Origin: Agrobacterium tumefaciens
GTDB taxonomy: Bacteria > Pseudomonadota > Alphaproteobacteria > Rhizobiales > Rhizobiaceae
Direction: 5' to 3'
Length of the DNA stretch: 64,000 bases
NCBI GenBank assembly: GCA_017744915.1
Contig: JAGIAH010000011.1
Span: forward strand, 40,818 to 104,817
A model generated the notes under the pieces. That model had not been told where the DNA came from, ran no database searches, and saw only the letters and a list, made by a program, of their open reading frames with translations. Both the position numbers and the translations under genes were made by a program. Below, piece by piece: positions 10,315 to 18,916 of the stretch. How positions within the stretch are numbered: the stretch's first letter is position 1; each line of letters starts with the position of its first letter.

Positions 10315-10782
10315 TTATTCGAATTCCAGAACCCCGCTCTGGAAGGTCAGCACCGTTTCCCCTGACTGGTTGACGCCTTCGTTGAACGTGGTGTTCAGCC
10401 AGACGCCGGGTCTCGATTCCAGCGGCCGGGTATCGAGCAGGGTCACGAAATAGGTTACGTCATCCCCGGCAAAAACCGGCTTTTTCCATTTGAGCTCGCG
10501 GAAGCCCGGGGATGGGCCGAGTTTCGGCGGTTCGAGGCCCTGTAGCTTCAACCTCTTCACTTCCTTTGCCCAATGGGACAGGAAGGATTTCATCCAGCCC
10601 GCGCCCGTATGCCAGCCGGAAGCGCAAAGCGCGCCGAAAACACTGTTCTTGGCTGCCTCGGCGTCGAGATGAAAGGGTTGCGGATCGAAATCGCGGGCAA
10701 AGCGAATAATGTCCTCGGCGGAAAAATGCAGCGTATCGAGAGTGACGCGTTCGCCGATCGGGGAGAGTTCTGCCAGTCTCAT
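10315..10782 (-). CDS. MaoC-fold dehydratase-like protein, 155 aa
   Basis: Single hot-dog/MaoC domain with the hydratase motif DPQPFH (Asp-x4-His) inside FARDFDPQPFHLD, then GALCASGWHTG. These are the catalytic residues of R-specific enoyl-CoA hydratases, so the fold looks active, though its acyl substrate is not deducible. Its start overlaps the stop of the neighbouring MaoC gene (ATGA), so the two are translationally coupled. A proposed role in acyl-CoA hydration is by family only. Confidence 0.85.
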   Translation of the reverse strand: MRLAELSPIGERVTLDTLHFSAEDIIRFARDFDPQPFHLDAEAAKNSVFGALCASGWHTGAGWMKSFLSHWAKEVKRLKLQGLEPPKLGPSPGFRELKWKKPVFAGDDVTYFVTLLDTRPLESRPGVWLNTTFNEGVNQSGETVLTFQSGVLEFE

Positions 10783-11252
10783 GCCGCAACGCCTCCATTC
10801 GCGCGCATCAGGAACATCACGGTGTTTTCGCCGTGCGACACCAGAACGCCACGCTGGTTATAAAGCTCGTGGCGGAATTTCACGAGGCCGATTCCCGGCC
10901 GGGAACCGGATTGCCGTTGTTCCAGCACGATGGATTTTCCCGAAAGCGTATCACCCGCCAGAACCGGCTTTTTCCAGTCGACATAATCGATGCCGGGGCT
11001 GCCCTGCGAGGTGGAGTTGGCGATATAGCTGTCCGCCATCATCCGCATCAGCAGGCTGCAGGTGTGCCAGCCGGACGCTGCCAGCCCGCCGAGAATGCTC
11101 CGGCGGCCGGCCTCTTCGGAAAGATGCATGGGCTGGGGGTCGAACTCGCTGGCGAAGGCGATAATCTGTTCCGCCGAGACCGATTGTGGGCCAAGGGGAA
11201 ATTCCCGCCCAACGGAAAAATCCTCATAGGTATACGTCGCGACCGGCGCCAT
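10779..11252 (-). CDS. MaoC-fold dehydratase-like protein, upstream partner, 157 aa
   Basis: Second MaoC/hot-dog protein with the matching motif DPQPMH in FASEFDPQPMHLSEE and GLAASGWHTC. Start ATG 11252 (MAPVATYTYEDFSVG) fits the family; the frame extends 6 codons further. It overlaps the downstream paralogue by 4 bases. Two-gene MaoC pairs can form mixed dimers in which both subunits contribute to hydration of acyl-CoA; here both keep the Asp-x4-His pair, so two homodimers are equally possible. Confidence 0.85.
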   Translation of the reverse strand: MAPVATYTYEDFSVGREFPLGPQSVSAEQIIAFASEFDPQPMHLSEEAGRRSILGGLAASGWHTCSLLMRMMADSYIANSTSQGSPGIDYVDWKKPVLAGDTLSGKSIVLEQRQSGSRPGIGLVKFRHELYNQRGVLVSHGENTVMFLMRANGGVAA

Positions 11253-11379
11253 GGTTTCCTCCCTTCGCACAGTCAGTGTCGGCGCATCTAAGAGGATTTT
11301 TCCTTTTACGTAAAGGTCAAATTGAGGGTGCGGCTATATTGCATTGGCAGGGAGTTTTGAGCGGCGGGTGCGCTTTTCG

Positions 11380-11489
11380 CCTTCTCCCCGAGGGGAGAAG
11401 GTCGCGACAGCGGGGCGAGGGTGGAGATGTTCGGAGAGCTTGCCCCCGATCCGACCCTTCAGGCCACCTTCTCCCCGGCGGGGAGAAGA
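11380..11489. repeat. Pair of CCTTCTCCCC palindromes
   Basis: Two hairpin-forming palindromes share the same arm: CCTTCTCCCC-GA-GGGGAGAAGG (11380-11401) and CCTTCTCCCC-GGC-GGGGAGAAG (11467-11488), 65 bases apart in the gap between the MaoC pair and ychF. The stretch between them has no credible gene. The form is that of a rhizobial intergenic palindromic element; no computed family search was possible. Confidence 0.65.
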
Positions 11490-11561
11490 AACAAGCGGCT
11501 ATGTCTGCGCCCTCAGCGCTTCGAAAGAAACTACCCGGCTGCCCGCGGCCTTCAAACGAGA

Positions 11562-12665
11562 TCAGGTGTTAAAGCGGAAGTGGATGACGTCGCCGTCCTG
11601 AACCACATATTCCTTGCCTTCATCACGGGCCTTGCCGGCTTCCTTGGCGCCCACTTCGCCCTTGAAGGCAACGTAGTCGTTATAGGCGATGGTGTTGGCG
11701 CGGATGAAGCCGCGTTCGAAATCCGAATGGATGACGCCGGCGGCCTGCGGGGCCTTGGTGCCGCGCTCGATGGTCCAGGCGCGGCATTCCTTCGGGCCGA
11801 CGGTGAAATAGGTGATGAGATCGAGCAGCTTATAGCCGGCGCGGATCAGGCGGTCGAGGCCTGCTTCTTCGAGGCCGAGGGCGGAAAGGAATTCCTTCGC
11901 CTCTTCATCGGGAAGCTGTGCCACTTCGGATTCGATCGCCGCTGAGATGACGACGGATTCTGCGCCCTGGGCCTTGGCCATTTCGGCAACCGCTTTGGTG
12001 TGCTCGTTGCCGTCGACGGCGTCGCCTTCGGCGACATTGCAGACGTAGAGAACCGGATGCGCGGTCAGGAGGTTGAGACCCTGAAGGACGCGCAGCTCCT
12101 CGGCATCGAGCGTGGAGAGCAGGGTGCGAACCGGCTTGCCTTCATTAAGAAGCTTCAGCGAGGCTTCCATCAACGGCAGCTGCGCCAGCGATTCCTTGTC
12201 CTTGCCGGTGGCGCGCTTGCGGGTCTGTTCCGTGCGGCGCTCAAGGCTTTCGAGGTCGGAGAGCATCAGCTCGGTCTCGATGGTTTCGGCGTCGGCCACC
12301 GGGTTGATGCGGCCTTCGACGTGGGTGATGTCGTCATCCTCGAAGCAGCGCAGAACGTGCACCACGGCGTCGACTTCGCGGATATTGGCGAGGAACTGGT
12401 TGCCGAGGCCTTCGCCCTTCGATGCGCCGCGCACCAGGCCGGCGATGTCGACGAAGGAGATGCGGGTGGGGATGATTTCCTTCGAGCCGGCAATGTCGGC
12501 GAGGGTTTTCATGCGTGCATCCGGAACCGCCACTTCACCGGTATTCGGCTCGATGGTGCAGAAGGGATAGTTGGCGGCCTGTGCGGCGGCCGTTTTCGTC
12601 AGCGCGTTAAAGAGGGTGGACTTGCCGACATTTGGCAATCCAACGATACCGCATTTGAAGCCCAT
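11562..12665 (-). CDS. ychF: Redox-regulated ATPase/GTPase YchF (Obg family)
   Basis: 367-residue Obg-family P-loop protein. G1 motif GLPNVGKST is at the N-terminus, DIAGLVRGAS carries G3, and the C-terminal TGS domain (about residues 283-366) is present with FRFNT at the end. YchF binds ATP in preference to GTP and associates with ribosomes. I start it at ATG 12665 (MGFKCGIVG), which gives the standard N-terminus; upstream codons to 12734 are not conserved. In many alphaproteobacteria it follows rplY and pth; here clpS and a GNAT gene lie between ychF and pth. Confidence 0.95.
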   Translation of the reverse strand: MGFKCGIVGLPNVGKSTLFNALTKTAAAQAANYPFCTIEPNTGEVAVPDARMKTLADIAGSKEIIPTRISFVDIAGLVRGASKGEGLGNQFLANIREVDAVVHVLRCFEDDDITHVEGRINPVADAETIETELMLSDLESLERRTEQTRKRATGKDKESLAQLPLMEASLKLLNEGKPVRTLLSTLDAEELRVLQGLNLLTAHPVLYVCNVAEGDAVDGNEHTKAVAEMAKAQGAESVVISAAIESEVAQLPDEEAKEFLSALGLEEAGLDRLIRAGYKLLDLITYFTVGPKECRAWTIERGTKAPQAAGVIHSDFERGFIRANTIAYNDYVAFKGEVGAKEAGKARDEGKEYVVQDGDVIHFRFNT

Positions 12666-12891
12666 GGCTTGAAACCTGTCCGTTTGAAAGAATTCGTTGA
12701 GGAGCCTTTTGCGGAAAGGGCAGGGCAAGGTCAAGCCCGCGAGCCGATTTGGGCAGGCAAAGCCCGGCGAAAGCTGCGGAATTTAGGGCAGGGTTGCCGA
12801 TAGCGCGGTTGCGGTGCAATATATGCGGGTCAAACGAGTGATCTTTCGTCATCCAGGGGCATTTCCCCATGAACGAGCATGATGAGCGGCG

Positions 12892-13206
12892 ATGATGAGT
12901 GACGGTCCTGTCGATCTCAAGCCGAAACCGAAAGTCAAACCGAAGCTGGAGCGCCCGAAGCTCTACAAGGTCATTCTGCTGAATGACGACTATACGCCGC
13001 GTGAGTTCGTGACCGTGGTGCTGAAAGCCGTCTTCCGCATGAGCGAGGAAACCGGCCACCGGGTAATGATGACGGCGCATCGCTTCGGCAGCGCCGTGGT
13101 CGTCGTCTGCGCGCGTGATATCGCCGAGACCAAGGCCAAGGAGGCGACCGATCTCGGCAAGGAGGCGGGGTTTCCGCTGATGTTCACGACCGAGCCGGAG
13201 GAGTGA
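12892..13206 (+). CDS. clpS: ATP-dependent Clp protease adaptor ClpS
   Basis: 104-residue adaptor that brings N-end-rule substrates to ClpAP. The LLNDDYTPREFVTVVL segment (residues about 28-43) and the MMTAHRFGSAVV pocket region are present, with an N-terminal Lys/Pro-rich extension. ATG 12892 and ATG 12895 are adjacent alternatives with a weak ribosome site. No clpA follows. Agrobacterium is known to carry two ClpS proteins; the lack of clpA next door suggests this is the second one (ClpS2), an inference from context. Confidence 0.92.
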   Translation: MMSDGPVDLKPKPKVKPKLERPKLYKVILLNDDYTPREFVTVVLKAVFRMSEETGHRVMMTAHRFGSAVVVVCARDIAETKAKEATDLGKEAGFPLMFTTEPEE

Positions 13207-13302
13207 GGGCTTTTATGGGGGGCAGGGGTTTCCGAGCCCGATACGTTGTCCGTTCACAATACGGAGTTCGATCCTCATTGCTGTGACAAGTACAGGAATG
13301 AG

Positions 13303-13317
13303 GGGCGCGTTGCGCCC
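13303..13317 (-). terminator. Short hairpin after the minus-strand GNAT gene
   Basis: GGGCGC-GTT-GCGCCC lies immediately beyond the stop codon of the GNAT gene at 13317. There is no real T tract on either strand, so termination is uncertain. Confidence 0.35.
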
Positions 13318-13769
13318 TAGTCCTGCCGGATCTGAAAGCCGGTCTTGTTCTGCACGAAGCCGCAGCTTTCGTAGAAGGCGTGGACTTCCGGGCGTTCACG
13401 GCCGGTAAGCAGCATCACCTTGTAACAGTCCGCGGCAAAGGCGGTCTTGATGGCGTGGCGCACGACCGCGCGACCATATCCTCGACCGCGACGGGCCTCC
13501 AGTGTCACCACGTTTTCAACGAGTGCATAGGGGCGGGCGGTGCGGGTCAGGTTCGGAACAATGAGAAGCGTGGCGGTTGCGACGGCTTCCCCGTTGTCCG
13601 TTGCGAGAAGCACGGTCAGGCCGGGCTGGGCGAGCATGGCGGCGAAAGCCGTGCTTGCCTCTTGCATCGTCAAATGCGGGTCCGACGGATTGAGTGCCCG
13701 GTAAAGTGCGAGCAGACCGGGCAGGTCGCCGGGGCCGGCCTCGCGCAGGGCAATGGTATCGGAAGACAT
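13317..13769 (-). CDS. GNAT-family N-acetyltransferase, 150 aa
   Basis: Single GNAT domain: N-terminal LREAGPGDLPGLLALY, the central strand ALVENVVTLEARRGRGYGRAVV with the acetyl-CoA pyrophosphate loop (RRGRGYG), and the C-terminal FYESCGF. It begins 7 bases beyond the stop of pth on the same strand, so probably shares its transcript. Substrate unknown; family members acetylate small amines, aminoglycosides or protein N-termini. Confidence 0.85.
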   Translation of the reverse strand: MSSDTIALREAGPGDLPGLLALYRALNPSDPHLTMQEASTAFAAMLAQPGLTVLLATDNGEAVATATLLIVPNLTRTARPYALVENVVTLEARRGRGYGRAVVRHAIKTAFAADCYKVMLLTGRERPEVHAFYESCGFVQNKTGFQIRQD

Positions 13770-13776
13770 ATGTGGT

Positions 13777-14493
13777 CTAGTCCTTCTTGCTGAACATCCG
13801 CTTCAGCATCTCGGCCATGGGCCCGGTTTCCGGCAGTTTTTTCGGCTGGGCGCTGTTGCGCGCCTGATGGATGTGAGACTGCGCTGCCGGCTTGGCGGCC
13901 TTTACCGGTTTTTCCGTCTCCGGCTTGCTGCCTGTCGCGAGCGCCAGCTTGTTCATCAGCTGCGAATCCTCGGCCTTCACCAGCATGGCGGCATTGTCGG
14001 CAATGGCATCCAGCAGCGGATCGAGCCAGACGTGGTCGGCCTTGGCGAAATCGCCGAGCACATGGCCGTGCACCCGCTCCTTGTCGCCGGGATGGCCGAT
14101 GCCGAGGCGCAGGCGGCGGTATTCCTTGCCGCAATGGGCGTCCAGCGATTTCAGGCCGTTATGGCCGCCATGACCGCCGCCCGTCTTGATGCGCGCGCGG
14201 CCGGCCGGCAAATCCAGTTCATCATGAATGGCGATGATATCCGCCGGCGCAAGCTTGAAGAAGCGCATCGCCTCACCGACGGATTCTCCGGACAGGTTCA
14301 TATAGGTGAGCGGCTTCATCAGCAGAACCTTTTCACCGCCGATCTCGCCTTCGGAAATCTCCGCCTTGAACTTCTTCGACCAGGGCGCAAAGGAGGGAAG
14401 GCGCTGCAGCGCATCGACAGCCATGAAGCCGATATTGTGGCGGTTTCCCGCATATTGCGCGCCGGGATTACCAAGTCCTGCGATGATCTTCAT
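13777..14493 (-). CDS. pth: Peptidyl-tRNA hydrolase
   Basis: Releases peptides from prematurely dissociated peptidyl-tRNA. N-terminus [22 protein letters not shown] contains the catalytic His and its partner Asn; further motifs are [12 protein letters not shown] and GHNGLKSL. At 238 aa it is longer than the E. coli enzyme because of a basic C-terminal tail, common in Rhizobiales. Start ATG 14493 is fixed by that N-terminus. The GNAT gene follows closely. rplY, its usual upstream partner, is about 3.5 kb away with two signalling genes between. Confidence 0.96.
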   Translation of the reverse strand: MKIIAGLGNPGAQYAGNRHNIGFMAVDALQRLPSFAPWSKKFKAEISEGEIGGEKVLLMKPLTYMNLSGESVGEAMRFFKLAPADIIAIHDELDLPAGRARIKTGGGHGGHNGLKSLDAHCGKEYRRLRLGIGHPGDKERVHGHVLGDFAKADHVWLDPLLDAIADNAAMLVKAEDSQLMNKLALATGSKPETEKPVKAAKPAAQSHIHQARNSAQPKKLPETGPMAEMLKRMFSKKD

Positions 14494-14591
14494 GGGGCAT
14501 GTCCGCATTTTGCCGGTTGATGCTGTTGTCACCACCCCGAAAAGCGCCTGCTGTCAATCTTTTTATGGATCTGCGGGATGTGGGCAGCCTC

Positions 14592-15305
14592 TCAGGGGCT
14601 AACGAGATTGTAGTGGTCGAATATCTTCTGTTGCGTTCCGTCAGCGATCAGCCTGTCCAGCCGGGCCTGCAATTTCGCGATGACTTCGTCGGGAACGCTT
14701 TTGTTGCAGGCAAGGCCAAGCTGTTGCCGGGTGAGCGTTATAACCTCCCTGAAGGTATTCTCCGGCAGGCCCTTGAAGGTGCTTTCGGACATGGGCATGA
14801 GGTCTATGCGGCCAAGTTGCAGCTTGTTGAGCGTGATCTCGAAGTCGGCGCCCACATCCACCTGCGGGAAACCGAGTTTTTGGAGCAGCGTTTCGGTATA
14901 GTCGCCCCGCTGGGTTCCCACCCGGTACTTTCTGGCCTCCTCAAGGCTGGAAGCCTCGATATTCGCCTCGCGGCGTGCCACGAGAATATTGCGGTCGATG
15001 TGGATCGGCGCGACCCATTTGAAGAGCTTTTCCCGCTCGGGCGTTCTCGCCGTGGCGAAGACGCAGTGCATGGCCTGTGTCGTGGCCAATGCGATGGCCC
15101 GCGCCCAGGGCATGACGGCAACTTCATAACTGGTGCCGGTGTCCTCGAGCACGATCTTGAGCTGGTCGAAATAGACACCGCGCACGCTGCCGTCGCTGGC
15201 CTGCAGATTGTAAGGCGGATAGACCTCGGTCGTCAGGAAAAGCTTGGCCGCGCCGGCCGGCGTGGCGAGGGTAAGAAAGATCAGGCAGAGGCGGATCAAT
15301 CCCAT
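14592..15305 (-). CDS. Periplasmic solute-binding protein, family 3-like, 237 aa
   Basis: Signal peptide MGLIRLCLIFLTLATPAGA followed by a type-II periplasmic binding fold beginning KLFLTTEVYPPYN, with FDQLKIVLEDTG, MPWARAIALA and a C-terminal lobe rich in Leu/Arg. It resembles polar amino-acid binding proteins. No permease or ATPase gene is nearby. Instead it starts 15 bases beyond the stop of a membrane GGDEF/EAL protein on the same strand, suggesting the bound ligand is sensed rather than imported. Ligand unknown. Confidence 0.8.
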   Translation of the reverse strand: MGLIRLCLIFLTLATPAGAAKLFLTTEVYPPYNLQASDGSVRGVYFDQLKIVLEDTGTSYEVAVMPWARAIALATTQAMHCVFATARTPEREKLFKWVAPIHIDRNILVARREANIEASSLEEARKYRVGTQRGDYTETLLQKLGFPQVDVGADFEITLNKLQLGRIDLMPMSESTFKGLPENTFREVITLTRQQLGLACNKSVPDEVIAKLQARLDRLIADGTQQKIFDHYNLVSP

Positions 15306-15320
15306 GATGTCATCACCGGT

Positions 15321-17708
15321 TCATGCTTGTCGTGCCATGGCACGGTTCTGTTCGGGTGCGGCATCGAATGCGGCGATCAGCCTTTGGATCGGTTGCGGGC
15401 GTGCGAAGAAATAACCCTGTCCGAAATCCGCGCCTATTTCGCTCAGAAGCTCCTTCTGCTCTTCCGTCTCGACGCCTTCGGCGATGACGACGCAGTTCAT
15501 CTTGTGCGAGATGGCCGCGATGCCTTCGACCAGCATGCGGTTGCGCTGCCTGATTTCCATCCTGTCGTCGCAGATCGAGCGGGTGAAGGACTGATCGATC
15601 TTGACGATATCGACCGGAAAGCGGCTGAGATAGCTGAGCGAGGAATAACCCGTGCCGAAATCATCGAGCGCGATGCGGCAACCGAGCTGGTGAATGGCGT
15701 TGAGGATCGCCCGGATTTGCGGATCGTCCTTCATGATGACGGCTTCGGTGATCTCGATGACCAGCCGTCCGGGGATAATGCCGTGGCGGTGCAGCACGCC
15801 GGCGATACGCGTCGGCAATCCCGGTTCGAATTGCAGTGGCGAAAAATTCACCGCCACATAGGTTTGTTCCATGCCCGGCAGGCGCGACAGCTTCGCGAGA
15901 TTGGCGATCGACTGATCGAGAATGAGGTTGCCGATGCGTTGAATGGTACCGTTTTCTTCGGCAAGGCTGACAATCGCGGCCGGGGAGAGCAATCCCTTGT
16001 CCGGATGGTTGAGACGCAGCAGCGCCTCGAAACCTGCCGTCTGGCCGGTTGAGAGGTCTTGAATGGGCTGGAAATAGGCTTCGAACCAGTCCTCGGAAAG
16101 CGCCTGCGCGATATCCCGCTCAAGCTCCGCATGTTCGCGTGCCCGGTCCATGATCGAGCTGTCGAAGACCTGCGAACCGTTCTTGCCCGTTCTTTTGCGG
16201 GTATACATGGCCATGTCGGCATTCTGCAAAAGCTCGGAGGCGCTGGAAGCATGCAAAGGATAGACCGCCATGCCGATGCTGGCGCTGAGACGGATGCTGT
16301 TGTTCTCGATCTCGAAAGGCGTGTCCAGCATGGCGCAGATGCGCTCGCAGAATTGCAGGGCACGCTCCTCCACCTTGTCGCCGGCCAGCAGAATGGCAAA
16401 TTCGTCGCCGCCGAGCCGCGACGCGCTGTCGAGCGGCGTCAGCAGCGGTTCGAGTTTCAGCGTGAACTGCTTGAGAACAGCGTCGCCCGCCGCATGGCCG
16501 AGATTGTCGTTGATGGCCTTGAAACGGTCGAGGTCGATGAACAGGCAGGCCAGTTCGCTGCCATTGCGGTCCGCATCGCGGATCTGCAGGTCGAGGATCG
16601 CCTCGAAACCCTGACGGTTGAAGAGGCCGGTCAGATGGTCGGAAATGGCCTGCTGGCGGTTGCGCTTTTCCGATTGGCGCAGTTCGGTCACATCCGTCAT
16701 GACGCAAAGGCATGTGCTTTGCTGGGCGGCATCGCCGGAATCGAGAGGTTTTTCGAGGATGAGCGCGTCCATGACGCTGCCTTCCCTGCAATGGAAGCGT
16801 ACGGTGATGCCGTTATGCGAAACCTCGGGTGAGGCAGGTGTTGCCTTGCGCTGCTGGAACAGCGGGCGGTCATCGGGATGGATGAGATCGGCGAAGTTCA
16901 GGCCAAGTATCCTGGTGCGGTCGTAACCGGTCGCCTGTACCCAATAATCGCTGACGGCGGCAATCCGGTCGTGCCTGTCGAGCGAGAACAGCATGGCGGG
17001 TGTGCGGTTGTAGATTTCCGTCTTGCGCTCATGGGCATTCTTGATCTCCAGCTCTTCCTTTTCGAGCTGGGTCTGCATTTCGTTGAAGCTTTTCGCCAGC
17101 CGGCCGATTTCGTCCTTCGAGCGCCAGTCGACATGGTGACGGGAGCCGAGGCGGCGTGTTGCCTCTATTGCCGCGGCCAGCCGCATCAGCGGGCGGATGA
17201 CCATGAAGCGATTGCCGGCGATGGCGGCAAGAACGATGGTGAGCACCGCGAGAATGAAAATGGTGATGAAGGCCAGTTCTGTGCGGCTGAGAGAGGTCAG
17301 AAGGCTGACATTGTCATAATAGACCGTCAGCTGCCCGACGGTGACGGAGCCCTTCGTGGTCTTGTAGGTCACCTCGCGCGTCGTCGAGGCTGCATCCTGG
17401 ATGATGTCACTGCCGGCGGTCTGGACGATGTCGAGCTGGCCTGACGTATCCTTGACCTCGACCATGCGGATCACGGGGTCGGAGATGAGGGTTCCGGTAA
17501 TCTGGTTGATGGTGTCGTCATCGAGATCCCACAGGGGCCGGGCAAGCGCCTGCGCATTGGTCGACAGCAGAATCTCAAGATGGTTGCGCTGGCTGCGAAT
17601 GGCTTCGTGATAGGAAAGCGTCAACAATAGCGTAAAGAGCGGGGCGACCACTGTAAGAAGTGCGCCGGAAACAATCGCGATAAAGCGACTTTCGACGGAA
17701 TGAGCCAT
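15321..17708 (-). CDS. Membrane HAMP-PAS-GGDEF-EAL c-di-GMP protein, 795 aa
   Basis: TM1 at about residues 8-30, a periplasmic segment to about 140, TM2 about 145-165, HAMP, PAS (NRTPAMLFSLDRHDRI onward), GGDEF domain (DLDRFKAINDNLGHAAGD; RLGGDEF) and EAL domain (GFEALLR; VNFSP; EITEAV; LDDFGTGYSSL; AEGVET; GYFFARP). Both catalytic motif sets are intact, so either or both activities are possible; no RxxD inhibitory site sits before GGDEF. Start ATG 17708 (MAHSVESRF) puts TM1 at the N-terminus. The downstream solute-binding gene probably supplies the periplasmic signal. Confidence 0.9.
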   Translation of the reverse strand: MAHSVESRFIAIVSGALLTVVAPLFTLLLTLSYHEAIRSQRNHLEILLSTNAQALARPLWDLDDDTINQITGTLISDPVIRMVEVKDTSGQLDIVQTAGSDIIQDAASTTREVTYKTTKGSVTVGQLTVYYDNVSLLTSLSRTELAFITIFILAVLTIVLAAIAGNRFMVIRPLMRLAAAIEATRRLGSRHHVDWRSKDEIGRLAKSFNEMQTQLEKEELEIKNAHERKTEIYNRTPAMLFSLDRHDRIAAVSDYWVQATGYDRTRILGLNFADLIHPDDRPLFQQRKATPASPEVSHNGITVRFHCREGSVMDALILEKPLDSGDAAQQSTCLCVMTDVTELRQSEKRNRQQAISDHLTGLFNRQGFEAILDLQIRDADRNGSELACLFIDLDRFKAINDNLGHAAGDAVLKQFTLKLEPLLTPLDSASRLGGDEFAILLAGDKVEERALQFCERICAMLDTPFEIENNSIRLSASIGMAVYPLHASSASELLQNADMAMYTRKRTGKNGSQVFDSSIMDRAREHAELERDIAQALSEDWFEAYFQPIQDLSTGQTAGFEALLRLNHPDKGLLSPAAIVSLAEENGTIQRIGNLILDQSIANLAKLSRLPGMEQTYVAVNFSPLQFEPGLPTRIAGVLHRHGIIPGRLVIEITEAVIMKDDPQIRAILNAIHQLGCRIALDDFGTGYSSLSYLSRFPVDIVKIDQSFTRSICDDRMEIRQRNRMLVEGIAAISHKMNCVVIAEGVETEEQKELLSEIGADFGQGYFFARPQPIQRLIAAFDAAPEQNRAMARQA

Positions 17709-17942
17709 TCGATTGCAGCTACCCTTTGCCCCTGAATTGCTGCGCTCCGTTTCTTCCGCCCGGAGTGGATTTGCGGAATTTTCGGCAAAAGCCATGTTCT
17801 CCCGCGCTATTTCTCAATCCGGCCGGTGTTTCCACGACAGCGCAAGGGTATCGTTTCATGGAAGTGTTAATCGAGGCTGAAACAGGTTCCGCATCGTAAG
17901 CGGCGGGTGGGCTTTCTGGTTTTAAAGTTCATAAAAACTAAA

Positions 17943-17970
17943 AGGCCCGTTCCGAAACCGGAACGGGCCT
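17943..17970 (-). terminator. Intrinsic terminator of rplY
   Basis: AGGCCCGTTCCG-N4-CGGAACGGGCCT, a perfect 12-bp stem. On the minus strand it is followed by TTTTAGTTTTT, and it lies 36 bases after the rplY stop codon, so it separates rplY from the downstream signalling genes. Confidence 0.88.
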
Positions 17971-18005
17971 CATTCTTCAAAGCTTTTCAGCCTTGCGGCT
18001 GCCGA

Positions 18006-18614
18006 TTATTCCCCGGAAGCTTCTTCAGTCGTTTCTTCTGCAACGCCACCAGCCGGAGCAACGATCGTTGCGATCGTGAAGTCACGGTCGGCGATAACCG
18101 GCGTGATGTTCTTCGGCAGCTTCACATTCGAAATGTGCACGTTGTCGCCGATCTTCAGACCAGCGAGATCAACCGTGATGAATTCCGGAATGTCGTTGGC
18201 CGGGCAGTGGAACTCGACCGTGTGACGAACGATGTTCAGAACGCCGCCGATCTTGATGTCCGACTTTTCTTCGTTGACGAAGTGAACCGGAACTTCAACG
18301 TTGACGAGCGTGTTGCCCGAAACGCGCAGGAAGTCGACGTGCATGGTGAAGTCGCGGACCGGATCAAGCTGGTAGTCCTTCGGCAGAACCTTGATCTTCT
18401 GGCCGTCGACGTCGATGATCGCAACCGTCGTCATGAAGCCGCCGCCGTGGATACGCTTGGTGACTTCGTTGGTCGACAGGGCGATGGAAATGGGGGCCTG
18501 CTTGTCACCATAGATGACAGCGGGAATCAAACCGTTGCGGCGAAGTTCACGAGAGGACCCCTTACCAACTCGTTCGCGCGCCTCGGCCTTGAGCTCATAC
18601 GATTCTTTGCTCAT
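18006..18614 (-). CDS. rplY: 50S ribosomal protein L25/CTC
   Basis: 202 residues: an N-terminal 5S-rRNA-binding L25 domain ([30 protein letters not shown]) and a C-terminal TL5/CTC beta domain (about 100-185), ending in an acidic Glu-rich tail. This two-domain form is normal for alphaproteobacteria; E. coli L25 has only the first domain. A promoter candidate about 110 bases upstream and a strong terminator just downstream suggest transcription as a single gene. Confidence 0.96.
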   Translation of the reverse strand: MSKESYELKAEARERVGKGSSRELRRNGLIPAVIYGDKQAPISIALSTNEVTKRIHGGGFMTTVAIIDVDGQKIKVLPKDYQLDPVRDFTMHVDFLRVSGNTLVNVEVPVHFVNEEKSDIKIGGVLNIVRHTVEFHCPANDIPEFITVDLAGLKIGDNVHISNVKLPKNITPVIADRDFTIATIVAPAGGVAEETTEEASGE

Positions 18615-18727
18615 GGCAATTCCTTTCGAGGTTATATGGAGAGTTCATGCCCGCGGGCTCTGAACTGGGGAAGCCTTTAAGCCATCCCACCCGCGTTGCC
18701 TCCAAGGGTGTCTACACGGGTGCGGGC

Positions 18728-18756
18728 GCTATAATACAAACGGGACATAAAGACAA
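18728..18756 (-). promoter_or_regulatory. Candidate rplY promoter
   Basis: On the minus strand, TTGTCT (18751-18756), a 17-base spacer and TATAGC (18728-18733) form a good housekeeping promoter. It would start transcription near 18720, leaving about a 105-base leader before rplY. Position and spacing are read from sequence; activity is inferred. Confidence 0.6.
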
Positions 18757-18916
18757 GGCCCGGATCTTTTTGCGGCATACCACGCAAAGATTTAATTAGT
18801 ATTTTCTAATTCGCGCAAATGGTGAAAAATTTAATTTATGCTTATCCATGCATATAAACCGGGTGAAAACTTGGCGAATGATAGGTCTTCGCAAAATTCC
18901 AATTGCGTAGATAACA

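Noticed and set aside
11186..11945. Overlapping plus-strand frames through the CCTTCTCCCC palindromes
   Set aside because: They lie over repeats and the antisense of ychF, with no conserved motif or ribosome site.
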